Of a DNA stretch of 64,000 nucleotides, positions 32,742 through 41,332 are shown piece after piece. The position numbers and the translations under genes were made by a program. The notes under the pieces were generated by a model. It did no database searches. It worked only from the letters and a program-made list of their open reading frames with translations, and was not told where the DNA came from. This DNA is from CAZNKU01 sp045545235 (GTDB lineage: Bacteria; Bacillota; Clostridia; Monoglobales; Firm-18), in assembly GCA_045545235.1 (NCBI GenBank), contig JAZQAN010000013.1, positions 20,062 through 84,061 on the forward strand. The letters run 5' to 3'. Positions within the stretch are counted from its first letter, which is position 1. The number at the start of each line of letters is the position of its first letter.

Positions 32742-33890
32742 ATGGAAGCTGTAAAAAAAGGAAGTTATGACGTTATTGCTGTTGGTGGCGGTATTGCCGG
32801 AGTAAGTGCCGCTGTAAGTGCCGCACGTTGTGGCAAAAGTGTGCTTTTAATTGAAAAGCAGGTTAATCTTGGCGGTCTTGCAACAGTTGGACTGATTTCC
32901 TGGTACGAGCCACTTTGCGACGGTAAAGGCAAGCAAATGGTGTTTGGTATGGCTGAAGAACTTATAAAACTTTCCATAAAACACGGCTTTGACGAAATGC
33001 ATGAAAAATGGGGCGGAAGCGGTACAGAAAGACACATTCCGCGTTATTCAACTTCGTACTCGCCCACAATTTTTTCGATAATGCTTGACAAATTTGTTTT
33101 GGAAAACGGTGTAAAACTTTTATTCGATACATATGCAACATACCCTGTTATGGAAGGTACTCACTGTAAAGGTGTAATTTGCGAAAGTGTCGGAGGCAGA
33201 GAATTTTTTGAAGCAAAGGTTGTAATCGATGCTACGGGTAATGCCTCTATATGTCAGCGTGCAGGTATGCCTACTGTTGCAGGTGAAAATTACTTGTCAT
33301 ATGTAACACACGTTGTTGACAAGGAAGGTGTTGGTAAATATATTGACAGCGGACGTATGTACAAGCTTAGAAAATGGCACGGTGCAGGAAGTGATATGGA
33401 GGGTGTTGGGCATCCTGAAAATATGGGTATGTTAAAGGGTGAAACTGCCGAAGATGTTACAGAGTATATGGTAACAGGTAAAATGATGTTTTATGAAAAA
33501 TTCAAAGACTTGACCAAGGATAGCTTTGACATTATGACACTTCCCACAATGCCACAGTACAGAACAATACGCCGTATTGTTGGTGCCTGTGACTTTGATG
33601 CCATAGACGGCAAAACATATGAAGATTCAATAGGTAACACCGGAGACTTCCGTAATAAAAATATAGGTAAGCATTATCAGATACCTTACGGTGCTTTATA
33701 TAATCCTGAATTTGATAATATATTAGCCTGTGGACGCATAATTTCCGCACCAAAAGGTGACGGTTGGGAGGTTGCTCGTGTTATACCTACATGTGCACTT
33801 ACAGGTGAGGCGGCAGGTAAAGCGGCTGCAAATGCAATAGATAACAATATATCTGTAAGAGAAGTGAATGCAAAGGAGTTATTTAAATGA
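32742..33890 (+). CDS. FAD-dependent oxidoreductase
   Basis: 382 residues from ATG 32742, after CGGAGG. A longer in-frame reading from 32637 only traverses the palindromic element. The dinucleotide motif GGGIAGVSAAVSAARCGKSVLLIEK binds FAD. A second motif region (VVIDATGNASICQRAG) and the C-terminal GDGWEVARVIPTCALTGEAAG match the FAD_oxidored group (Pfam 12831), enzymes of uncertain substrates in carbohydrate clusters. It overlaps the next gene by 4 bases (ATGA). It could provide a redox step that NAD(P) dehydrogenases cannot. Confidence 0.88.
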   Translation: MEAVKKGSYDVIAVGGGIAGVSAAVSAARCGKSVLLIEKQVNLGGLATVGLISWYEPLCDGKGKQMVFGMAEELIKLSIKHGFDEMHEKWGGSGTERHIPRYSTSYSPTIFSIMLDKFVLENGVKLLFDTYATYPVMEGTHCKGVICESVGGREFFEAKVVIDATGNASICQRAGMPTVAGENYLSYVTHVVDKEGVGKYIDSGRMYKLRKWHGAGSDMEGVGHPENMGMLKGETAEDVTEYMVTGKMMFYEKFKDLTKDSFDIMTLPTMPQYRTIRRIVGACDFDAIDGKTYEDSIGNTGDFRNKNIGKHYQIPYGALYNPEFDNILACGRIISAPKGDGWEVARVIPTCALTGEAAGKAAANAIDNNISVREVNAKELFK

Positions 33891-34987
33891 TTAAAGCTGT
33901 TATAATTGGTTTTTCACATATGCACGTTAACGAAGTAGCTTTGTATATAAGTGAAAATCCACATATGGAACTTGTTGGTGTTTCTGACGTTAAATCTGAT
34001 GTTGAGGATATTCCCGAACTTCGCTACACACCACTTTGGAATTTAAAAAACGTAAAGGAAAATTATTGCGGTAATGTGTATGATGACTACACAAAAATGC
34101 TTGATGATGTAAAGCCTGATATTGCATTTATTCTTACTGAAAATTGCCAAAAGCCCGAAGTGGTGGAAGAATGTGCAAAACGCAAAATAAATGTTTGCAT
34201 TGAAAAGCCTATTGCAGTAAATTATGAAGAAGCTAAAAAAATAAAGGCAAGTGTTGAAAAGTACGGTATAGAGGCAGTTGTAAACTGGCCTGTTGTATGG
34301 CGTCCTTATGTTTTGAAAATGAAAAATGCACTTGATGAAAAAATAGTTGGTGAGCCATTAAAACTACAGTACATAAACGGTCACACAGGACCTTTGGGCA
34401 AGGGTGCAAAGCACAGAGGTGTAGCGGAAAATGCCGAGGAAATGACTGATGAACAACGTTCAAAAACATGGTGGCATCAGCTTGGTCACGGTGGCGGAGT
34501 ATTCCTTGATATATGCTGTTACGGTTGCTTTTTCTCTAAATGGTTTATGGGTGATGGTGCAAAGGGTGTAATGTCATACGGTGCAAATCTTAACACCCCT
34601 TATGGCGATACGGAAGATAACTTTGCGGCAATTATAAAGTATGACGGTAAAATGTCTGTTATAGAAGGTACATGGACTACACCTCGTGCCGTTATCCCAT
34701 CAGGACCTATGGTTTTGTGCACAGACGGTGTTATTATGTGTACAGGCGGTGCGGAAAATGCACCTGATGTTAAAGCTTTTGATATGTACGGAAATGAAGT
34801 GGAAATACCTGAATTTGAGTTTGAAGATAAATATAAAAATATGCCTTGTCAGTATGCAAATCATATAACAGAGGGTGAGGATATTTACCCTATGCTTACA
34901 CTTGATGCAAATATGGAGGTTATGGCACTTTTGGATACTGCAATACGCAGTTCAAAAAGCGGAAAAGAGGAAAAAATAAGTGAGTAA
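33887..34987 (+). CDS. Gfo/Idh/MocA-family oxidoreductase (paralog B2)
   Basis: 366 residues. The N-terminal loop is degenerate (VIIGFSHMHVNEVALYI, without GxGxxG), while IEKPIAVN and the GGGVFLDICCYGCFF block are intact. It is a paralog of the gene at 30437. The weakened dinucleotide loop raises the possibility of altered cofactor handling or tight cofactor retention. It is coupled to the FAD enzyme (4-base overlap) and to the radical activase (8-base overlap, GTGAGTAA). Confidence 0.88.
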   Translation: MIKAVIIGFSHMHVNEVALYISENPHMELVGVSDVKSDVEDIPELRYTPLWNLKNVKENYCGNVYDDYTKMLDDVKPDIAFILTENCQKPEVVEECAKRKINVCIEKPIAVNYEEAKKIKASVEKYGIEAVVNWPVVWRPYVLKMKNALDEKIVGEPLKLQYINGHTGPLGKGAKHRGVAENAEEMTDEQRSKTWWHQLGHGGGVFLDICCYGCFFSKWFMGDGAKGVMSYGANLNTPYGDTEDNFAAIIKYDGKMSVIEGTWTTPRAVIPSGPMVLCTDGVIMCTGGAENAPDVKAFDMYGNEVEIPEFEFEDKYKNMPCQYANHITEGEDIYPMLTLDANMEVMALLDTAIRSSKSGKEEKISE

Positions 34988-35681
34988 AGGTCTTGTAGCG
35001 GATATAGAGCGTTTTTCAACTCACGACGGACCGGGTATTCGCACAGTTGTATTTTTTAAGGGTTGCCCCTTAAACTGTGAATGGTGCCACAATCCCGAAT
35101 GTATAAGCTTTGAAAAACAGACTATGTTTTATCCTGAAAAATGTATAGGTTGCGGACAGTGTGACAAAGGATGTTACACAGGTGCAAAAATCACTTGCGG
35201 AAAGGAATATACCGCAGGTGAGCTTTTGACGGAAATTTTAAGGGATAAGCCTTATTACGGTGAAAAGGGCGGTGTTACCTTTTCAGGTGGTGAGCCCCTT
35301 GCACAGGCAGAATTTTTAAGTGAAATTATAGACCTTTGCAAAGCGGATGGTATAAACTGCGGTGTTGAAACCTCGCTTATTTATATGAATAAAGAAATTT
35401 TTAAAAAACTTGATATTGTTATGGCAGACCTTAAAATATGGGATAGTGAAATTCACAAAAAGCACACCGGTGTGCCAAATGAAAAAATAATAGAAAACTT
35501 TAAAACTTTAAATACACTTGGTGTACCTATAATTATGCGTACTCCCGTAATACCCGGTATTGAACAGGGTATTGATAAAATCGGGGAGTTTGCAAAGAGT
35601 CTTTGTAATGTTATAGAACACGAGCTTTTGGAATATCATCCATTGGGTGAGGAAAAAAGAAAAGCTTTGGGAGGAATTTGA
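34980..35681 (+). CDS. Glycyl-radical-enzyme activating protein (radical SAM)
   Basis: 233 residues from GTG 34980, 9 bases after GAGG. The radical SAM cysteines are C29-x3-C33-x2-C36. A single ferredoxin-like cluster motif follows at C55, C58, C61, C65, and FSGGEPLAQ is the SAM-binding block. Most activases for this enzyme class carry an eight-cysteine, two-cluster insert and are about 300 residues. This one is short with one cluster, closer to a minimal form. It installs the glycyl radical on the protein encoded immediately downstream. Confidence 0.93.
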   Translation: MSKGLVADIERFSTHDGPGIRTVVFFKGCPLNCEWCHNPECISFEKQTMFYPEKCIGCGQCDKGCYTGAKITCGKEYTAGELLTEILRDKPYYGEKGGVTFSGGEPLAQAEFLSEIIDLCKADGINCGVETSLIYMNKEIFKKLDIVMADLKIWDSEIHKKHTGVPNEKIIENFKTLNTLGVPIIMRTPVIPGIEQGIDKIGEFAKSLCNVIEHELLEYHPLGEEKRKALGGI

Positions 35682-35682
35682 A

Positions 35683-37890
35683 ATGCTTACATATGCAGAC
35701 AGATTAAAGTCAATGCGCGATACAAAAATAAGACATACACTTGAAAAAAGAGCACAAAACGGTTGTACAGACCTTGACGATTTCGGTACTGTGCCAATTT
35801 CGGAAAATTATGAGGTAGAGCCTTGGTACAACAGCTCTAACGGCAGTTTTTACGGCTTTGACGGTATGGCAGAAAACTTCTGCCGTGTCATAAATGCTCA
35901 CGAGCCATATGTTGACCCAATGGAGATGCTTTGCGGTCGTTGGCGTGATATGTTGGTAAACTATCGCGGAGACGTGCACTATCTTCCCGACTGGTTAAAA
36001 AAACGCCCGAAGATTATGGAGCTTATGAACTCTGCAACAGATCAGTGGAGTAAGCGTTGGGATGAACAGAGATTTCCTTACGACCATTTAAAGCCTCTTC
36101 AGGCAAAGTACAATATTCAGACAGGTATTGACGGTGATGCTCATTTTGCCTGCGACTATTCAATTGGTTTTGAGCTTGGTTTTGGCGGTCTTTTGGAAAA
36201 AATCGAAAAGTACAGAAAAATAAATCCTGATAAAAAAGATTTTTACGATGCGGAAGAAAAGGTCCTTCGTGCAATAATTGACTTTGTAAGACGCCACATT
36301 GTAAAGATTGAAGAGATGATTTTAACAGAAGAAAGACCTGAAATCAAGGGAAATCTTGAAAAAATGCTTGAAGCCTGCAAAGCAGTAGAATACGGTGCAC
36401 CAAAGACATTCCATCAGGCGTGTCAATGGACTGCGTTTTTCAATTGCGCTTCCCGAATTTACACCCGTGACGGTGCAGGGTTCCAACTTGATGTTTTGCT
36501 GTATCCTTTTTATGAAAATGATGTAAAAAACGGTATTTTAGACGATGAAACCGCAAAGTTCTTAATTGCTAATCTATTACTTATTGATCCTCATTACTAT
36601 CAGATATCGGGTGTGGATGAAAACGACTGTGATATGACAAATCATCTTTCTTACTTGATTTTAGAGGGTGCAGACAGTATAAATATTTCCTGCAACTTAA
36701 CAGTAAGAGTGCATGAAAACTGCGACAGAGATTTCCTTAAAAAGGCAGTTTATTACCTTCTTAAAAACAAAAACGGTTGGCCAAGATTCTGTAATGATAA
36801 GACACTTGCCGAAGGGTATATGAAAAACGGTATAGACAAAAAGACTGCAAGGGAGAGAATTGCCGTAGGTTGTAACTGGATGTGTGTGCCCGGTAAGGAA
36901 TTCCCTATGAATGATACGGTTAAAATTAACATAGCAAAGGTTTTTGAGGTTGCACTTCTTGAGATGAAAGAGGAGGAAGAAAAGTCTACGGACAAACTTT
37001 TTGAAATATTTAAAAAGCATCTTGAAATTGCAATAGATGTTACTGCACAGGGTGTTAACCATCACCTTGACAATCAATGGCAGGTAACACCTGAACTTGT
37101 AATGAACCTTTTGATGCACAATTCCATTGAAAAGGGTGAGGATATTTCAAAGTGTGCAGAAATTTATACAGTAGGTGTTGACGGTGCGGGACTTGCAGTT
37201 GTGGCAGATTCCTTTGGTGCACTACAGACACGTATTGAAAATGAAAAAGTCCTTTCCTGGGACGAAATGTACAAGGCATTGGAAAATGACTTTGCAGATG
37301 AGAGAATCCGTGCTATGATGCAGTCTGTACCTAAATATTGCCATGGTGGTACACTTTCCGACGAATGGGCAAAGAAACTTACAGATACATGGGTTACACA
37401 GGTTAAGGCACAGAAATTCCCTGAAGGCAGACAATTTGTTCCCGGTTGGTTTTCATGGGCTCGTACTATTGAATACGGTTCAAAGGTAGGTGCAACACCA
37501 AACGGAAGACGTGCAGGCGAGCCTATTTCCCACGGGGCAAATCCTAATGCCCGTTTCCGTAATGACGGTGCACCTACAGCACAGTCCGAGGGTATTGCAT
37601 CGGTACAGTGCGGCTACGGTAATACTGCACCTTTGCAGATTGAATTTGACCCACACGTTGGTGCAGATGAAAAAGGTGTTGAAAATGTACTTGCACTTAT
37701 TGAAGGACATTTTGCACAGGGCGGTACACTTATAAATATAAATGTACTTGATACGGAAAAGCTTATGGAAGCACATAAAAATCCTGATTTGTATCCTGAC
37801 CTTGTAGTGCGTGTAACGGGCTTTACTGCATATTTTGCAAGTCTAACTCCACAATTCAGACAATTGGTTGTAGACAGGTTTTTGAAATAG
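35683..37890 (+). CDS. Glycyl radical enzyme, atypical PFL-like subgroup
   Basis: 735 residues from ATG 35683, after GGGAGG. The glycyl radical loop is near the C-terminus: VRVTGFTAYF with G713 (family consensus RVxGY/F). The thiyl cysteine region reads GCNWMCVPG, with C397 and C401, and lacks both the GCVEP motif of diol/choline/hydroxyproline lyases and the Cys-Cys pair of pyruvate formate-lyase. The N-terminal half is a recognisable PFL barrel (HQACQWTAFFNCASRIYTRDGAGFQLD). The neighbourhood is all sugar dehydrogenases. It probably performs a radical C-C or C-O cleavage on an oxidised sugar or cyclitol product, but the reaction is unknown. Confidence 0.9.
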   Translation: MLTYADRLKSMRDTKIRHTLEKRAQNGCTDLDDFGTVPISENYEVEPWYNSSNGSFYGFDGMAENFCRVINAHEPYVDPMEMLCGRWRDMLVNYRGDVHYLPDWLKKRPKIMELMNSATDQWSKRWDEQRFPYDHLKPLQAKYNIQTGIDGDAHFACDYSIGFELGFGGLLEKIEKYRKINPDKKDFYDAEEKVLRAIIDFVRRHIVKIEEMILTEERPEIKGNLEKMLEACKAVEYGAPKTFHQACQWTAFFNCASRIYTRDGAGFQLDVLLYPFYENDVKNGILDDETAKFLIANLLLIDPHYYQISGVDENDCDMTNHLSYLILEGADSINISCNLTVRVHENCDRDFLKKAVYYLLKNKNGWPRFCNDKTLAEGYMKNGIDKKTARERIAVGCNWMCVPGKEFPMNDTVKINIAKVFEVALLEMKEEEEKSTDKLFEIFKKHLEIAIDVTAQGVNHHLDNQWQVTPELVMNLLMHNSIEKGEDISKCAEIYTVGVDGAGLAVVADSFGALQTRIENEKVLSWDEMYKALENDFADERIRAMMQSVPKYCHGGTLSDEWAKKLTDTWVTQVKAQKFPEGRQFVPGWFSWARTIEYGSKVGATPNGRRAGEPISHGANPNARFRNDGAPTAQSEGIASVQCGYGNTAPLQIEFDPHVGADEKGVENVLALIEGHFAQGGTLININVLDTEKLMEAHKNPDLYPDLVVRVTGFTAYFASLTPQFRQLVVDRFLK

Positions 37891-37913
37891 CTATAAACTA
37901 ATGTTATATATTG

Positions 37914-37948
37914 AAAAATGAGTCCGTAATTGAAACGGACTCATTTTT
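37914..37948. terminator. Bidirectional terminator between GRE and AraC genes
   Basis: AAAAATGAGTCCGT (37914-37927) pairs with ACGGACTCATTTTT (37935-37948). A and T runs at both ends serve both convergent genes. Confidence 0.9.
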
Positions 37949-37949
37949 G

Positions 37950-38768
37950 TTATTGGTTATACTTGAATTTTCTTGGTGAAATACCGTGTTTTTCTTTGAA
38001 TTTTTTTATAAAGTATGATGTAGAAGAAAAACCGCACATATAAGCTATTTCAGAAATGCTTTTATATGTTTCAGCTAAAAGTATTGTTGCTTTTGTTAAT
38101 CTATAGTTGATAATATATTCGTGTATGCTCATTTTTAAGTGTTTTTTAAAAACATAGTTCATATAGTTTGGATGATATGAGAATTTTTGGTGCAATGTAT
38201 TGTTTGTGATTTCACTGTGATAGTTTTCTTTGATATATTCTATTATGTTGTTTACAACTTCCGGAGTTGGTGTCTGCTTACTTTTGCAAAAGGAAGATGT
38301 AATAAGAGTTTTTAATATACAGGACATTTGTTCTCTGAAATATTCACCCTGAAACATAAAGAGATTAACTATTTTGTCAATTTGTTCAAGTGCTTTATCA
38401 TCGCAGGGTAGTGATATGGTTTTTTTGTTGTATATTGATTTTGAAATAACCAGAGAATAATCAAAATTTTCTGTATATGCAGGTGTGATAGGTGCAGTTG
38501 TATCATAATTTGCATAATCCATATCAAAGTTTATTATTGTTATTATTGCATCTTTTTCGGGTGTGTATTTATATGGTGTAGCAGGTGGTACAATTAAAAT
38601 ATTGTTTGGAGCAAGACTGAATTTCACACCGTCTACAACAAACTCAAAATTGCCTTTGTATGCGTAAAAAAGCCTATAATCGTAAGCCATAATATATTCG
38701 GTTGTGTCATTGAAAATGTATCTTTTATATACATATCTTACAAATGGATTTACGTCACCTAAATTCAT
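37950..38768 (-). CDS. AraC-family transcriptional regulator
   Basis: 272 residues: an N-terminal cupin-like sensing domain (FVVDGVKFSLAPNNILIVPPATPYKY) and a C-terminal double helix-turn-helix (YHPNYMNYVFKKHLKMSIHEYI and SISEIAYMCGFSSTSYFIKKFKEKHG). AAAGGTG precedes the ATG. It is divergent from the dehydrogenase gene at 38891, and the shared 31-bp element lies between them. It is therefore the best candidate to bind that element here and upstream of 26499. Confidence 0.92.
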   Translation of the reverse strand: MNLGDVNPFVRYVYKRYIFNDTTEYIMAYDYRLFYAYKGNFEFVVDGVKFSLAPNNILIVPPATPYKYTPEKDAIITIINFDMDYANYDTTAPITPAYTENFDYSLVISKSIYNKKTISLPCDDKALEQIDKIVNLFMFQGEYFREQMSCILKTLITSSFCKSKQTPTPEVVNNIIEYIKENYHSEITNNTLHQKFSYHPNYMNYVFKKHLKMSIHEYIINYRLTKATILLAETYKSISEIAYMCGFSSTSYFIKKFKEKHGISPRKFKYNQ

Positions 38769-38786
38769 AAAAACACCTTTGATTTA

Positions 38787-38817
38787 TTATATTTTTAATT
38801 TGTTTATATGTATATAA
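38787..38817 (+). promoter_or_regulatory. Shared 31-bp regulatory element, copy 2
   Basis: A near-identical copy (one mismatch) of 26423-26453. Here it ends 17 bases before an extended -10 (TGATATAAT, 38831-38839) for the gene at 38891. Confidence 0.78.
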
Positions 38818-38890
38818 TAGCATAATAAAATGATATAATCAAGTAGGTATATGTTGTTCCGTGTATAAAATTAAGACGAGGTGAATTAAA

Positions 38891-40138
38891 ATGAATGTAA
38901 AAATTGGTATAGTTGGCTTTGGTGAATTTTCACTTAGTCATTTGGATATATTTTTAAAGCATCCTCAGGTTGAAAAGGTTGTGGGTGCAGAGTTAAATCC
39001 CGAAAGGAGAAAGGCTGTTTCTGAAAAATTTGGTATTGAAATGTATGAGAGTTTTGACGAAATGATTGAAAAGGATACGGATATTAACAGCGTTGGTATT
39101 TTTACACCACGTCACCTTCACGGTCCTATGATTATAAAAGCTTTAAAGGCAGGGAAAAATGTTTTTTCTGCAGTCCCTATGGGCTGTACACAGGAAGAAA
39201 TATTTGAAATTTTAGAGCTTGTAAAAACTACAGGACTTACTTTTTCAATGGCAGAAACCTGTTATTATTTTCCGTGTGCTATATGGGCAAGAAAGGCAAG
39301 AAAAGAAGGAATGTTCGGTGATGTTTCGTATGGTGAAGCACAGTATTATCACGATATTACTGAAATGCTTGATGCATATGAAAGCAAGGCAATAGCCGGT
39401 ATACCACCAATGTTTTATGGTACACATTCAGCAGCTATGTTAATTTCTGCGTTAGGACAAAAGCCTGTTGAAGTTACCTGCTTTGGTTATGAGGATAAAA
39501 TAGGAGACGGTATTTACGGCAATGGTGTTAATCCCTGGAATAACCCATTTTCAAATGAAACGGCAATTATTCGTTTTGAAAACGGTGCTCTTGGAAGAAT
39601 TAACGAGTTCAGAAGAATTGGAACAATCAGACCATCAAGCTATATTACTGGTATATACGGCAGTAAAGGTGCGTATGAATGTTGCGGTAATTATCATTTG
39701 TATTCCCGTGGCAGGGTTTTTGGTCAGGAAGCGAAAGCCATGGATGTAAGTGATGAGGTAAACACTTTTAATTATGTTGAGGTTAAGAATAATATAAAAG
39801 ATGGAGCAGGAAGATTGGATTATGAGTATCATTGTGGGTTTTCAGCAGTACATAATGTTGCCCGCTTACCAGAATGTCTTGTGGATTTTGCGGAAGATTG
39901 CAGAGCAAAAAAGAATTTAAGTGCAATTGGTCATAATGGTTCTCATTTCTTTACAGTTGATGACTTTGTACAGGCAGTTGTGCAAAATAAAATTCCACCT
40001 ATTAATGCGTGGAACTCTGCGCAATATACTCTTGTTGGTATAGTTGCTCACGAAAGTGCAATAAATGGAGGAAAAACTTTAAAAATTCCTGATGTTGGTA
40101 ATCTTCCTGATGACAAGGAAGTGCTGGATTTTGATTGA
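38891..40138 (+). CDS. Gfo/Idh/MocA-like protein lacking the EKP lysine
   Basis: 415 residues, longer than the other five. The Rossmann start GIVGFGEFSLSHLDIF is intact, but where Glu-Lys-Pro is expected it reads VFSAVPMGCT, without the lysine that orients the substrate hydroxyl. The C-terminal domain keeps the family outline (FYGTHSAAMLISALG). In known members this lysine is catalytic or substrate-binding, so the protein may do a lyase-like or hydrolytic reaction or a regulatory job. It stands alone behind the 31-bp element, divergent from an AraC gene. Confidence 0.82.
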   Translation: MNVKIGIVGFGEFSLSHLDIFLKHPQVEKVVGAELNPERRKAVSEKFGIEMYESFDEMIEKDTDINSVGIFTPRHLHGPMIIKALKAGKNVFSAVPMGCTQEEIFEILELVKTTGLTFSMAETCYYFPCAIWARKARKEGMFGDVSYGEAQYYHDITEMLDAYESKAIAGIPPMFYGTHSAAMLISALGQKPVEVTCFGYEDKIGDGIYGNGVNPWNNPFSNETAIIRFENGALGRINEFRRIGTIRPSSYITGIYGSKGAYECCGNYHLYSRGRVFGQEAKAMDVSDEVNTFNYVEVKNNIKDGAGRLDYEYHCGFSAVHNVARLPECLVDFAEDCRAKKNLSAIGHNGSHFFTVDDFVQAVVQNKIPPINAWNSAQYTLVGIVAHESAINGGKTLKIPDVGNLPDDKEVLDFD

Positions 40139-40172
40139 TTATGAAGTGCAGGAAAAATAATTATTTTTTTTG

Positions 40173-40201
40173 TTGACAATAAAATTTTTGTGTGCTAAAC
40201 T
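40173..40201 (+). promoter_or_regulatory. Promoter of the LacI-family gene
   Basis: TTGACA (40173-40178), 17-base spacer, TAAACT (40196-40201). Confidence 0.75.
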
Positions 40202-40223
40202 AGTTGAGTAAGGGGGTTTTACT

Positions 40224-41243
40224 ATGAAATACTCACTTGATAAAATCGCTAAAGAGCTTGGAATAAGCAAGTCAACTGTGTCCTTAATTTTAAACGGTCA
40301 TGCTGCTGAACGTCGTATCAGTGCTGAACTTGAAAAAAAGGTAAGAGATTTTTGTGACAAAGTTGGTTATGTTCCAAATATCAATGCAAAGCGTGCAAGC
40401 AGTAAATACGTAAAAAATGTAGGTTTTCTTATAAATCAGAATCTTCTGAGTACAGGGCACAATCCATTTTCCGACCAGAATACAAGTGAAATTACCGGAG
40501 GTATTGTGTCTGCAGCTACAAACGAAGGATATCGCGTGACTATTCAGTTTTGTAATGAGGATACTGATGAATCTGAAATTTTAGAGTGGCTTCGTAACCG
40601 TGAAATTGATGGTCTTATTTACTACGCATATTCATTTGATGAAAGCTGGCACAAACGTTTTGTTGAAGAAAACCGTCATGTTGTAGGTATTGGTATTGAA
40701 CCTGCCCATGAGATTTCTACAATTAACATAGATAATGTGGGTATTATGAAACAAATGTGCAATAAAATTATAGAAAATGGTAAAAAGAAATTCCTTTATT
40801 TTGCAGGCTATAAAGACAGTTACGTTTCAAAACAACGTCTTAAGGGAATGGAAGAAGCACTTTTGGAAAATAATATCCCTTTTGATGAGAAGAATATTAT
40901 TTATGCAAATTATTCTGAAGAAGATGCGTATAGTTTAACAAAGAATATGGATGTTTCTGCAGATGTGGTGGTTTGTGCAAATGATGATATGGCAATCGGT
41001 GTAATACGTGCGTTAAAGGAAAAAGGTATAAAGATTCCTGAACAAGTGAGTGTTACCGGTGCCGATAATATAAGGATTGGAAAGTATCTTTCACCTTCAC
41101 TTACTACAGTTGATAATATGAATGCGGCTTTAGGTGTTTGTGCTTTTGATGAGCTCTTAAGGCTTATAAAAGGCGATAAATCTGAAGATGTGGTTATTCA
41201 AAGCAGAATTATTGAGGGGCAGTCGTGCATATTAAACTTATAA
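40224..41243 (+). CDS. LacI-family transcriptional regulator
   Basis: 339 residues, full family length. The N-terminal helix-turn-helix and hinge are clear (SLDKIAKELGISKSTVSLILNG), followed by a periplasmic-binding-like ligand domain (VVVCANDDMAIGVIRALKEKGIKIPEQVSVTGADNI). It should respond to a sugar. A near-palindrome just downstream (41285-41304) is a plausible operator, so it probably represses the following ADH to radical-SAM operon. Confidence 0.94.
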   Translation: MKYSLDKIAKELGISKSTVSLILNGHAAERRISAELEKKVRDFCDKVGYVPNINAKRASSKYVKNVGFLINQNLLSTGHNPFSDQNTSEITGGIVSAATNEGYRVTIQFCNEDTDESEILEWLRNREIDGLIYYAYSFDESWHKRFVEENRHVVGIGIEPAHEISTINIDNVGIMKQMCNKIIENGKKKFLYFAGYKDSYVSKQRLKGMEEALLENNIPFDEKNIIYANYSEEDAYSLTKNMDVSADVVVCANDDMAIGVIRALKEKGIKIPEQVSVTGADNIRIGKYLSPSLTTVDNMNAALGVCAFDELLRLIKGDKSEDVVIQSRIIEGQSCILNL

Positions 41244-41248
41244 TTTTT

Positions 41249-41277
41249 ATATAGGCAATATCTTGTATTGTCTATAT
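41249..41277 (+). terminator. Weak hairpin after the LacI gene
   Basis: ATATAGGCAATA (41249-41260) with TATTGTCTATAT (41266-41277), one G-T pair, followed by an imperfect T-rich stretch. It may be a weak terminator between the regulator and the operon. Confidence 0.5.
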
Positions 41278-41284
41278 ATTTTAA

Positions 41285-41304
41285 TTGCAAAACGGGTTTT
41301 GCAA
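41285..41304. promoter_or_regulatory. LacI-type operator candidate
   Basis: TTGCAAAAC-GG-GTTTTGCAA, 9-bp perfect arms, 29 bases before the dehydrogenase ATG and directly after the LacI-family gene. Size and dyad fit this regulator class. Confidence 0.55.
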
Positions 41305-41332
41305 AAAATAATTGATGAAAGAGGTATTTATT

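Noticed and set aside
36697..37119. 140-residue minus-strand ORF inside the glycyl-radical enzyme gene
   Set aside because: The plus-strand gene carries the family motifs. The antisense ORF has no ribosome site or known domain.
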